Shown piece by piece: positions 38,555 to 48,989 of a stretch of DNA of 64,000 nucleotides (the first letter of the stretch is position 1; every line of letters begins with the position of its first letter). The stretch is from Symsagittifera roscoffensis (Eukaryota > Xenacoelomorpha > Acoela > Convolutidae), in the NCBI RefSeq assembly GCF_963678635.1, contig NC_087062.1:80541200-80605199 (forward strand), written 5' to 3'. The notes under the pieces are model-generated. The model was not told where the DNA came from, did no database searches, and saw only the letters and a list, made by a program, of their open reading frames with translations. The position numbers were made by a program, and so were the translations under genes.

Positions 38555-38776
38555 GTGGGTGTATGTTGTGATGTTTCTGCCTGCCCTGGCGTTCCAGCTG
38601 GTAATGCATGCGCCAGAGGGCGCCAAGGACCACGAGGTGGACGGGAACTTCCACTCGCAGCTGGGTCTGTGGCGTCTCTGTATCAAAGACCGCACCGATG
38701 TCTCCTGGGGATACAAAAACAACCTCCACTCCAAGTCTCTCTGTATCATAGTTGAAAACCACATACCCACTTACAT
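38555..38776 (+). CDS. Tetraspan (claudin/PMP22-like) gene 2, exon 1
   Basis: The acceptor TTGCATAG ends at 38,554. The frame encodes WVYVVMFLPALAFQLVM (helix 1) and an extracellular loop with LGLWRLC and a second Cys in SKSLCIIVEN. The LGLW-x-x-C motif is close to the GLW..C signature of the claudin/PMP22/stargazin superfamily. The first ATG is at 38,571, inside helix 1, so an upstream exon probably supplies the start. The donor AT|GTGAGA ends it in phase 2, the same phase as in gene 1. Confidence 0.7.
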
Positions 38777-41700
38777 GTGAGAAATTCAAATCAATTTTTA
38801 GTATATATATATTAAAAGTTATTGGACTACGTTAACATCCTCACCAAAACTTGTTTCTGAGTACGAGGCAGTCCCAAAAAAAAACTTTTACAAGCAGCGC
38901 TTAGCAAATTTAATTTAAATTGGTTGCTGGAGTGGAGAATCTCATCTTAAACTATTGGGGATGTAGGATGTTTATTTGATCCAATATATTTATTTTGAGC
39001 GCTGCAACTGAAAGCTTATGGAATATTTTTAAAGATTTTTACAGCATAGAGATTTTTGATCTTGCCAATAAATGCTTGCGATGTTTGCCAATATCTCATA
39101 ACCTATACTAGGCCAGAAACTTTGAAGAATTAACACCATAGCCTTAGCTACTCAATTCCCTAATCGATCAAGGGAAATTATCTTGCAACATTTTTTTAAC
39201 GACGAAGCATCTCTTTAAAAGATCTTGCAAGGTTTTCGCAAGATCTTGCAAGGTAACCTACTTTAAAGATAACCTTTTTTGCAATATCTACGGTTTTTTT
39301 GCGCAAAAACAGCTTGAGATGCGAATAAAACCAAGTAGCATTCGTAGAAGAAGAAAGCAATCTTAGCTACGCATACATACACTCATCCCGCTAGGCGATT
39401 ACCCCCAGAAAACTTTTTAGTTTTTTTTGTGATAGGCGGCTATCTTTAGGTTTTGATTGACAACTTACACCTAAAAATCTCAAAATAGAAAAAAAAACAC
39501 AATTTGTATCAATTGAGAACATAAATTTTGAGACAAAATTTCAAGCAAAGATAATTACTATTCCATTTTGTTAATAGTTTTTCTGTTGGTGAGTCACTAA
39601 CTTAAATTCTTCGTTGATACTAGTGATTACGGTAGTGATAGCTTTCATTAGGAAATCTTTTTTTAGTGCATTTTAGATAACTCAATTATGCTGACGTTTT
39701 CGCCTTAGCAGCTTAAAGACCCAACAAAAGGAAAAAGCCTGGTATAAAACAGACACAACTCCCAAATGGCATAACTCCCAAATGGCATAAAAATGAAAAA
39801 ATTCCCAAATGGCCTAAATTGTATGCAGCAGTTGCATTGAACAATTTTTTCATGAGAACTATTTTGTGAACAAGGTGTGAAAACTAGTAAAGTTGTGAAA
39901 TTAATTGTTGAATGACATTTTTTCTTGAAAAAAAAATTGAAAACCATTATCAAAAGCATAAGATTGCTGTTCTTAATAAACTTCTTGTGATCATTTTCTT
40001 CTAGAAAAGTTTTCATTCAACATTTCTTTGAAGTCAAGCCATTCCGAATTAGTGTTTTTACTTCTACTAAAAAAGGAGAATTATTAGTTGATGGAAAGGG
40101 TGGTGTATCGAAATGCATAACGCTCGACTAGCATCAAAGTTTTAAAATTGAAAATCGTACTGACTAGCATAAAAGTCCAAATGCAAAAATAGTATATCGT
40201 CAAAACTAAAAATATTACACAAAAACATATAATCTCAGTTTTTTCTTATAGTTGAGATTTGGCGCTGTAATAAGGTTTTGAATCAAGCCATTACACGCCG
40301 CGGTTTGACTGATCACGATTTATGCGACTAGGAGTTTTTTAGGGCGTACTTAATGTCTTAAGTGCTCAATTTTCGACTTCTCAGAAATGCAACTGTTGTT
40401 AAAAATTTTTGTGAAATAAAACAAATTTTTGCTAGTCGATATGGCTTAATGTTAGCAAACTTTTATGCAACTGTCGAGCCCTCACTGATGGAAAACGTAT
40501 AAACTTTAAACTGATGCCACTTGGGAAACTTTCTTTTTCAAACCATATTGGAATTATAAAATTTGGGAAATTACCAAACAAACAAATTAGCAACCAAACA
40601 AACAAGCAAAAATTGTACACTTAGTTGTTTTATTTTACAAGACGAATGTCGATTTTTGACGGAATTTTTCATACATCATTTGAAAATATTCGAAAGCAAT
40701 TTGTTGTCTTGAGCTCAAAATAAAAGTTTTTTTTTACCCATGATCCTTTTTCGTAAAGTTATAGGGGTTTAAGGATTGCCAACTTGGCCAATTTGGGACC
40801 ATTGACGAGCGATATATTTTTGCTGTTAAGGCATACGCGGATATTCATTACGTCTTATGAATTGTTCCATATTGAAATGAGGCATGCTGTTTGATCTATT
40901 TATACTTGTTCCGACTTTCGAAGAAAAAGGAATGTTTTTGCTTGGTGTTTTTATTCAGTCAATTTTCGGCGATAAAAGTAATCGTTTTTGACAAAAAAAA
41001 TTAATCTATTGAAGATATCGACTCCCTGAATCAAATTGCAAAAACATATTTCAGAACCAATCATTTTTTGAGAATTTCAATTTTGCAGGGTTTGAATTTA
41101 GCCAATTTGGCCATGCTCTGGACTAATTTATGCGCGCTTTGCAGATTTTGTTCATAAAACTTAAAACGTATCACGACTTATTTATGAGTGGCGAAATATC
41201 CCGCAAAAAATGGGTCCAATAAAATTGAGGCTAGCTAGTCGGTCGAACTAAATTCGTACGACTATTTTCACACTTGATCTTCGATATTGTCCAGAATTCA
41301 TAACTTTTCAATAGTTTTTTTTATCAAAAACTATTCGAGATCGATAATTAAAGGGCAGTCGATACATTCAGGGCTGTGTCCTGATAGAAGAGCAGTCTTG
41401 TTTTGCTATATGCTAAAAATAGTAGTTTGAATGTTACATTTTTTTGAACATTTGTCCTTTTTATAAACGTGAACACTACTCCATAGACCTTAAAGAGCAG
41501 TCGGAACATTCAAGTCTTCGACCTGATTCGAGCAGTGTTGTTTAAAACTTATCATCTGTGCAGTATATGTCATAATAAATAGCATGAGACAATTTGTTGC
41601 AATGTGGAAAATTCAATTTGTCATAAAGTAACTGAAATGCAAATCCAAGCTGTTAAGCATGAGAAACATGCAGGTTGTTTTTCCGGGCAGCTGAAACCAT

Positions 41701-41977
41701 GCACTAGGCTTTGTTTGTCGGTATTTGCACCAACTGACGTGGTGCAATTTCAATCTTTGCCTCTTCTACCTTTATATGAACATCAGTTGTACGGCTTCCT
41801 CGTTAAATTATAGAGGTTGTATACGATGAAAAAATGTGGTTATAATTGAGTAATTAACTCACACGCCAATTGTTACGATCTTTGAACTGGGTGAATGAAA
41901 GCTAAAAGTATAAAAAAGCAAGTGGTGGGGGGAGGATTTTTAGATTTTGCGTGTTCTTAATGTTTTATTTCGTTCAG
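38777..41977 (+). other. Large intron 1 of gene 2 with fold-back fragments
   Basis: There is no coding sequence. Tandem GCAAGATCTTGCAAGGT occurs twice at about 39,220-39,256. CCCAAATGGCATAA-type repeats occur three times at about 39,760-39,818. Fold-back family pieces lie at about 40,645-40,870 and 41,345-41,545, including two copies of the terminal CAGTCG...CAGGGCT..GTCCTGAT...GAGCAGT.TTGTT block. Confidence 0.6.
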
Positions 41978-42272
41978 AGTGGACCCGGTGCTGTTGATGG
42001 TGGCCAAAATAGCCCTAATAATCTGTCACGGAGCCACCTGTTCCGGCCTCCTTCTGGCCATTCTAACCGCCCACGCCGACAGCCTCAAGAGTAGAATGTG
42101 TCTCTTCATAGTGAGAGTGATCAATGTGTGCATCATGGCCATTGCCATCACAATTGCATGTGGGTGTTGTACGGGTGCGGTGCCAGATGGCTGGAGCACG
42201 GGGTACGCTTGGGCACTGGGCTGGGTTGCGTTTGCAGTTATTTGGGCTATTTGCATCATGACCATCGTACAG
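41978..42272 (+). CDS. Tetraspan gene 2, exon 2
   Basis: The acceptor ATTTCGTTCAG ends at 41,977 and the donor CAG|GTTAAT begins at 42,273. The 295 bases complete the phase-2 codon and encode three helices: VAKIALIICHGATCSGLLLAIL, MCLFIVRVINVCIMAIAITIAC and WALGWVAFAVIWAICIMTIV. It corresponds to exons 2 and 3 of gene 1 fused. It is clearly GC-richer than its intron flanks. Confidence 0.78.
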
Positions 42273-45170
42273 GTTAATACAAATCAACTCCTTCGTTATC
42301 GGTTTTTGCACTGTGATTTTCTTAAAATTGCCACGTTCTATAAAATGAATAAAGATTTTTTGCATTTTTCATCTCGTAGAGTGGGAAGGAACCATATGGT
42401 AGAGTAGCTTTTTTTCCACCCAAATTTTTCAGCTAGTAAGTGGTGAAAGGAGGTTATGTACTTACGCCAAAAAAACTGTATTGCAAATAATACAACCAAA
42501 GCCGGTTCCTCTGTGGGTAGAACAAAATGTTCAGTACAAAAGATAGCAAGTAACACATTCGAAACATTATAAATGTGAGAAAAAAAAAACAAACACTTTC
42601 GAGTATTTTGTTTTCTCTAATTTCCTGATCTGTAGAATTTGTAAACGTATGATATTCTGTTATTTGCTTACCAATCCACTAGAATTGTTTTTTCTTCAAA
42701 TTTTCATCCATAATAAACTTTTCCAATTGTTCTGAATGCCTTTAAATGTCTATGAAGTGGTGTTTATTTAAAAAAATGATGAAATTCTCAAAAAATGTTT
42801 GTAAGCATTTCAAAAAAAATTTTTTTTAACTTTTCAAAAAACTCAAAATTTTTTTTTTCGAGTTTTCTGCAAAGTTATCCTTCTGAACACTATGTAAAAT
42901 ACAATCTAACAAATTTTGCACCTAACGAAATGCTCATTAGTCCAAATAGCAATCCTTAATTCATTTTGGAACGTTTTTTCGAAAGGATTAAATCTCCACC
43001 TACAAATTAAAAAAACTATATAAATCGCGCGTTAATTGACCCAGGTTGGCCGAATTGACCATGTGTAAACCGCCTCACTTTCACAAAAAATTATCACAGA
43101 TAATTTTTTTAGTATGAGCTCAGGGCAACAAAACGTTTTGGATGTTTAAAAAAGTTCCGTCAAAAAATCGGCTAGTTTAACAATCGAAACTTGTCTTTCG
43201 AAAATAAACCCATTCGAGCACAAACTTTCCGTCACTTTCTTCGACAATTGGAACAATTTTTTTACTCACATTCTTTTTCAGAAAAACTTTTTTAATCAGA
43301 AAATTTTTCAAGACAATTTTTCTTTCGGCTATCAATCCCCGGATATTTGCGATCTCAGAAGCGTCTAACTCATCACTATACTAACCTGACTCAATGGTCG
43401 CTTTACTAATTTACTCATTTTATATTTCGCACTGGAGAGCCATGGATAATACTCTATTATAATGAATTTTTTAGTGAAAAGTGTTGGTCAATATAACCAA
43501 ACATCAGATGCAAGTCCTAAAACTTAAATCCATTTTCGGCTCTCTTTCTTCCCCCCTCCCCCACCTCACAAGAGCATCAGTTTTATGGTGTAACAAGTAG
43601 TTTCAAAAGGTGAGGTATGCAGACCAAATCTGTTTTTCATCGCTTAATCAGTCCGCATGCCATTTCTTGAAACAATCGGACAAAGTTAACAAAAGTTTTG
43701 CCTAGAAAAACTTGCAGGTGGGATGAAACGGAAAAACCTCTACTTTTCTTCTATTATAATTAATTTTTTCTCAACATAAATCAATAAAAATTGATCAAAA
43801 ATTCTACACAAAACTCCATTATAATAGATTGCTTTCTACAGAAAAAAAATGTTTACTCAGCTTGTTGCATTTTTTCTACAAAACTATGACGAATCAAAAA
43901 TGAATTTCGAACTAAACATTAGACAATATGAAACAGAAAATCGAAATCAGTTCGCCAAATCGTGTTTTTTTTCTGCTTGTTTGTTTTCCTGTTGCACTTC
44001 TGTTTACCCACCCCCCTTCTCCCAGTTTACTGTTTACTCTCTCCCCCCCCCCCCCCCCCCCAATTTTTTTTACCATTGAATGGGGCTACTCAGCGTAAAT
44101 TCTACATCTTTAGCCACCAATTTTTTTTCTAATATCGAATGTGGGAGGCTACTCACCGTATTTCCGCCTCCTTACTCTCCATTTTACCCTACCCCCCCCC
44201 CCCCTCCCCCCTCCCCTTAATACTTGTAACTCCCCCATCATCCACGTTCAGTAAACTTGGGATGGGGGTAAACTGGGAGGGGAACAAGAGGGGGGTGCAA
44301 ACTGTGGAGGGGTAACTGGGGTGAGGGTGAACTGGCGAGGGGGCTTAGAAGAGTTGGCGGAGTAAACGTTGTGTCAACCCCCCTCCCCTCCCCCCGCTTA
44401 ATCATTCCCCCTTCAACCATTAAATACTCCCTCGCCCGTTCAATCATTTTCAACCATTGAACTTCCTTTATTTGAACGTGAGGGGGGCAGTGGGCGAATG
44501 GCGATTTTTTACAATGGCGATGGTAAAAAACAATTACATAAAAATATAATCTGTCAAATTGAAAAAGGGGGTTACACATTACACAGCATGGGGAATAAAA
44601 GTACATTAATATTAAGTAATCAAATCAAACATTACGACAGATCAATATATATGAAACATACTCAGAGTTTTAAAAAATATGATAATAATCATTATATTTG
44701 ATTATATACAAAAGTCTTCAAAAACCAACTCACAGAGAAATTTAGCTGTATTAGTTCACGCAGGGGCTGATTTAGGGGGCTAGGGGCGTTCTTCTTCAGG
44801 GGTTTGACCTCCTTGCCGCCCAAACGGTCCTCCGTCCAAACGGCCCCTTCCTTGCCGCCCAAAAAAACGCAATTTTTCGATCAGTTTTTCTAAAAATGTC
44901 CAAAAACTCACATGCGATCAATTTTTTTAGGAATCTAGGCTCTTTCTAGTAGCTGGGAAAGCACAAAAAATCAATTTGGGAAAGCGCAGATTTTGTCAAT
45001 CTAAAAAAAGTCGGCAACATTTTTGAAATTTTTTTTCTCGGGAAAACCCTACATCGATCCGCCACAAAAATAATTTCGCTTTATTTTCAGTAATTTGTCA
45101 AAATATCCTGCTACTTTATTTTTAAATATGTATATATTTTAAAAAATGTTGTCAAATGATTGGCATTTAG
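42273..45170 (+). other. Intron 2 of gene 2: fold-back arm, miniature element, C-rich array
   Basis: A left-arm-like piece of the fold-back family lies at about 42,935-43,265. A family B miniature element (CCCCACCTCACAAGAGCATC ... TTGCAGGTGGGATGAAAC) lies at about 43,540-43,740. Long C runs and C-rich, G-rich repetitive DNA lie at about 43,990-44,500, including an uninterrupted C run near 44,044. No coding sequence is supported. Confidence 0.6.
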
Positions 45171-45438
45171 ATTGCGTGCAAGAAAAACATGTTCGGCGAG
45201 GCTCCTGAGGCTGACAAAGAGGCGGAGCAAAATAAGGGCGAGAAGAAGAAACTCACTGAGCCGAAAGACAAAAAGAAGGTGACTGTGACCTCCCCCAAAG
45301 ACAAAGATAAGGAAAAAGAGAAAGAGAAAAGCAAAGCAGAGGAGGCAGGGCTCGATGACAACGACGATGATGATGACGAGGACAAAAACAAGCCCTTCGT
45401 CGCTCCCCCACCTTACACGGAGAAAGACAGCAACGCTA
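45171..45438 (+). CDS. Tetraspan gene 2, exon 3 (charged cytoplasmic tail)
   Basis: The acceptor GGCATTTAG ends at 45,170. The frame starts IACKKNMFGEAPEADKEAEQ, then is strongly Lys/Glu/Asp-rich (KDKDKEKEKEKSK, DDNDDDDDEDKNK), then PFVAPPPYTEKDSNA. A PPPY sequence is a potential WW-domain ligand. The donor A|GTGAGT ends it at 45,438 in phase 1. Confidence 0.72.
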
Positions 45439-46110
45439 GTGAGTTCATCAATTTGTAGTCATCTGACATAAGGGCAGATTTAGGAAGTGTATGCGGAGGG
45501 TTTCTGACCCCTTGACCACCCAAAGATCTCGCCTTTGGAACTATTTTACAAAACACTTTTTTAGTCAACCAGCTCCAGAATTGTTTTAAGCGCGCCTTCG
45601 CCATCAATATGCACTAAATTTGAGAATGCGAGCTTCTAAGAACCCAGGTTTTTTTTTGGTCAAAACCTTCTAAAAAGTGCCCTAAAATAAGTGCCCAACC
45701 CTATTTTCAAAGCATGATTTAGCAATATACGTTTTTCTACCTATTCAGTGTTCTAAAACTTGTTCGACCTGGAAAATGCTCGACAAAATTTTCGATTTAA
45801 AAACTCGTTCCATCTCCCAAGAAAATCGTAGATTCCCGCTGATATGATAGATTTTGAAAGAAATATACCTGAGCCAAAAAGATGACAAGTACTCATCAGA
45901 TCGATTTGGATAAAAAACAAAGTATCCCTCTATAAATTGAGTAGATGGATTTTCAGCAAATCAGCATGTAAAACGAGCTCTTCATAAAGAGCGGAAGAAA
46001 TTTGTGCGAAATCTATGTCACATTTACGATCAATTTTTCTACCCTATGATAATGGATGTTGGCTTGTTTTGCATGAATTGCTTCTTGTTCTCTTTCTTTT
46101 GTGTTTTTAG
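45439..46110 (+). other. Intron 3 of gene 2
   Basis: AT-rich with no coding sequence. It begins GTGAGT and ends GTGTTTTTAG, and the phases on both sides agree. Confidence 0.65.
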
Positions 46111-46550
46111 ATAGAAAAACGACAGTTGAGATGAATGATCAGCCGAGGGGGTCCGGAGCACCGGAGCCAGCGCCACCGAGCGAATCTGAGGTTCTCGACG
46201 GCAGCCGCGCCCAGTCTCAGTCACGTTCGGCCTCCCGTCGAGCCACCAGTCCCGGTGGGGGAGGAGCCAGGAGGACGACAACGTCAGGCACCGCCGTCAA
46301 CTCCTCCCAAAAAAGAGGCACTAGTCTAGCACCGGAAGCAGCTACGGGGGCGGGGGGAGCAGCAACGACGTCTGCGTCTTCGGCCAAACGACGTTCTCGG
46401 AAAAAGAGCAGTCGTAACACTCCAAAAAGCGCGGAACGGGAGAAAAATCAGGACACAAAAGATAATGAGAGAGAAGAGGAGTTAAAAGCCGAGGAAGGGG
46501 GCGACTCAGATTCTGATAAAATAGTCAGTGACATTGAGTCGGATACATAG
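46111..46550 (+). CDS. Tetraspan gene 2, exon 4 (tail and stop)
   Basis: The acceptor GTGTTTTTAG ends at 46,110, and the two-base remainder completes the phase-1 codon. The 146 following codons give a Ser/Arg/Ala/Gly-rich basic region (SQSRSASRRATSPGGGG, AKRRSRKKSSRNTPKS), then an acidic end (EREEELKAEEGGDSDSDKIVSDIESDT), with TAG at 46,548-46,550. It contains many potential phosphorylation sites. With the other exons the protein is about 410 residues. Confidence 0.7.
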
Positions 46551-46722
46551 TTAAATGAACCCGACTTCTGTGGAATGAGCACCGCTTGTGATCAAAAATC
46601 ATCAATCCAATCCAAATTTTAATCCAAACGAACACAATCAGAGAGTGAAAGAGATTTATCTGTTAATCCAGACACCAAAGAAAAATACGACTAGTGCTAA
46701 GAGCAAATAGCAGAGAAAAGCA

Positions 46723-46794
46723 AAGGTTGAAGAAAAGGCAAAGATTGAAGAAAAGGCAAAGATTGAAGAAAAGGCAAAGATTGAAGAAAAGGCA
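46723..46794 (+). repeat. Four 18-bp units encoding KIEEKA in one frame, after gene 2
   Basis: The unit AAGATTGAAGAAAAGGCA is repeated at 46,723 (one base different), 46,741, 46,759 and 46,777. It lies about 170 bases past the stop of gene 2. In one frame it encodes a Lys/Glu repeat like the charged tail, so it may be a former or alternative exon, or a minisatellite in the 3' untranslated region. Confidence 0.75.
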
Positions 46795-47704
46795 AAAAGT
46801 ATTAGGAAACAGTAGTCGGTCCTACCTTGTTGCTATCGTTATCATTTGATTTGATGCCAGTCTACAAGGTCACTCACTGCTTGTGAAAAGCCAGCTTACA
46901 ATTGCTGCGTGAGAACTTTTTTTTTGCTCTAAATTTTTTCAAAATGGATTCAAAGTTCATATATATATTCCTTGTGAGACTTTCAGAAACTAGTTTTGAG
47001 CTGAATAAATTTTTGAGACCGCTGGACCCCTCCTCAATAATTTTTTTTGAAAAAAAATAGAAAAAACTAGTTGTGAGCAAGATTTTCAAAACCCTGAATC
47101 GACTTATCTGTTTCACGGGCTGCGAAATGATATAAAATTTTGCAACTAGAAATGACAAATTTCAAAACGTTTTTTTTTTAAATCGCAAAATTTGTTTTAC
47201 TTATCTTCCAAAGTTATGGAACACTTTTAATTACGTAGCATCTTGCATTTTGAAAAACTGTGCCTTTTAGCTATATCTGTCAAAAATATATCATTTATAT
47301 ACTTTTTGCAACAAAAACAAAACATATATATTCTACAACAAACAACAAAAAGGTAAGTTGCGGCTTTGAAACAGAAGACCCCCTAATTGACATTTGAATT
47401 TTTGTGTTTTTCAATCGACTACTGTTTGTTTTTAAAAAAAGATGCCCTGAAGTTATGTGCAATTTTGTTCAATAATAAAAGCAGCCAGGGAGTCGACTCA
47501 GAGTACAGTTAAACCCTGGCATACCAAAGATCAAAGGCAGAGCCAAATATTGAAATCAACTCCTGGATGAAAAAATGGAGATGGACCGACCCTCCCGCCC
47601 GATCGTAGTTGCTTGCCAGTGCATATGCTAGAAAAATGTAGAAAAAAACTGCTCTAAGTTGTGAAAATTTGAACTGAGTGTCAAATAAACAATAAACAAT
47701 TGCT
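46795..47704. other. Intergenic, no recognised feature
   Basis: AT-rich DNA downstream of gene 2. The short minus-strand ORF at 46,874-47,158 has no recognised motif. No gene is supported. Confidence 0.45.
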
Positions 47705-47915
47705 AAGCTCTTTTCCATTCCAACAACACCACAAACACCCATCACCCCCGCACTTCAAGTTTTCATTTTCATAGTTGTTTTAACGTGTTTTTATGGCTAA
47801 TTGCGTGATGCTATGACGTAATGTATGAAAAACAATAGTGAAGAATTATGACAACGCTAAAAGGATTTTCAACATTGAAATTCAAATGTGGGGGTGGGTT
47901 TGTGGAAAAGAGCCC
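47705..47915. mobile_element. Miniature transposon family A, copy 4
   Basis: The ends are AAGCTCTTTTCCATTCC and the inverse GGAAAAGAGCCC. The flanks ATTGCT (47,699) and ACTGCT (47,916) agree in five of six bases. The 211-bp interior has short C and G runs near the ends but is otherwise diverged from copies 1-3. Confidence 0.65.
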
Positions 47916-48472
47916 ACTGCTTAGAGTGAGTTACTGCAGCGGTGCCTAACCTCCTTCGGCGACTCTGATAAACTGTGTTAACCTTGGGGGATCGTCGAGA
48001 ACCTCAGCACTGACTCATATTCTGCAGAGAGACCCCATGGAAGCACAGAGGTTCAACCCACGTGATCAATAATCAGAGAGGGAAGCGAAACATTTAGCAT
48101 TACGCAACAACTTTGTATCAAATGCAAGGCAACGGCGAAAAAAGAAAGAATGTGATTCAATGCAATCAGTCTCAACTAAAAAGAAATGGCTGATATTAGT
48201 TAACCTGTTATTTGTGTTGCTCACTTTTTACTGTAAAACTTATCTCATCCGTCCCACATATGTATTCTGCAATGTAAAAAATAATAGTATTGTTTCCGTA
48301 CTCTTAACTATTTCCAATGTCTGCCCAACCAAATATTCTTTTCTCTCAAACTAATCTCTTTATGAAATGTTGGGTGGAAAGCACAAAGAGTAAAATTTTC
48401 TCAACAAATAAAGCCTTGGAGTCAACTTAGAAACATTGCTGTTAGTTACTCTAAATCTAAATTCAACAAAAC

Positions 48473-48986
48473 GGAATATTTGTGCTCGGGGAGGGTTTTT
48501 TTTCTCCAGACAAATTTCGACTTTTTAACTAGCCATTTTGACTGGACTTTTTTACATTATTCGAAAGGTATTGTTGTCCTGAGCTCAAATTCGAGAAGAT
48601 ATTTTACTTGTGATAAATTTTCGTAAAGTTTCGGGGGTTTAAAGATTGCCATTTGCCCAACTTGTGAAAACTAACGCGCGATATATTTGCGCTATTAACG
48701 CGTAAGTGGTGATCTAATCCGTCTTAGAAATCGTTCCAAAACCAAATTGGTTGAAGGAAGCTTATTTGCCATAATTGATTTGTTACAAACAGCAAAATCT
48801 ATCTATTTGTATTTTATATGGCGTGTGGGGTGATGATTTTCATCAAAAATTTCAAATTTTAGAAAAAAAATTTTTTCATTTTGTTTTTTTTACATTTAAT
48901 TTATTAATGTTATTACTGCTTCATAAATCTCAAAAGGCAGTCGGAACAAAAAAGGCTTTGCCCTGATACGATCAGTCTTGTTTTAT
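48473..48986. mobile_element. Single arm of the fold-back family
   Basis: The sequence follows the right arm of the element at 33.7-34.7 kb: AGACAAATTTCGACTTTTTA, TTGTTGTCCTGAGCTCAAA, AACGCGCGATATA, GTTACAAACAGC.AAATCTAT and the terminal CAGTCGGAACA...GCCCTGATACGATCAGTCTTGTTTT. The opposite arm is absent. Confidence 0.75.
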
Positions 48987-48989
48987 TTT

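Noticed and set aside
41604-41813. 69-codon ORF inside intron 1 of gene 2
   Set aside because: No splice sites or similarity to the tetraspan paralogue; adjoining fold-back fragments make it likely non-coding.
45167-45391. Minus-strand Ser-rich ORF
   Set aside because: It is the complement of the Lys/Glu/Asp-rich exon 3 of gene 2; the Ser repeats arise from that codon composition.
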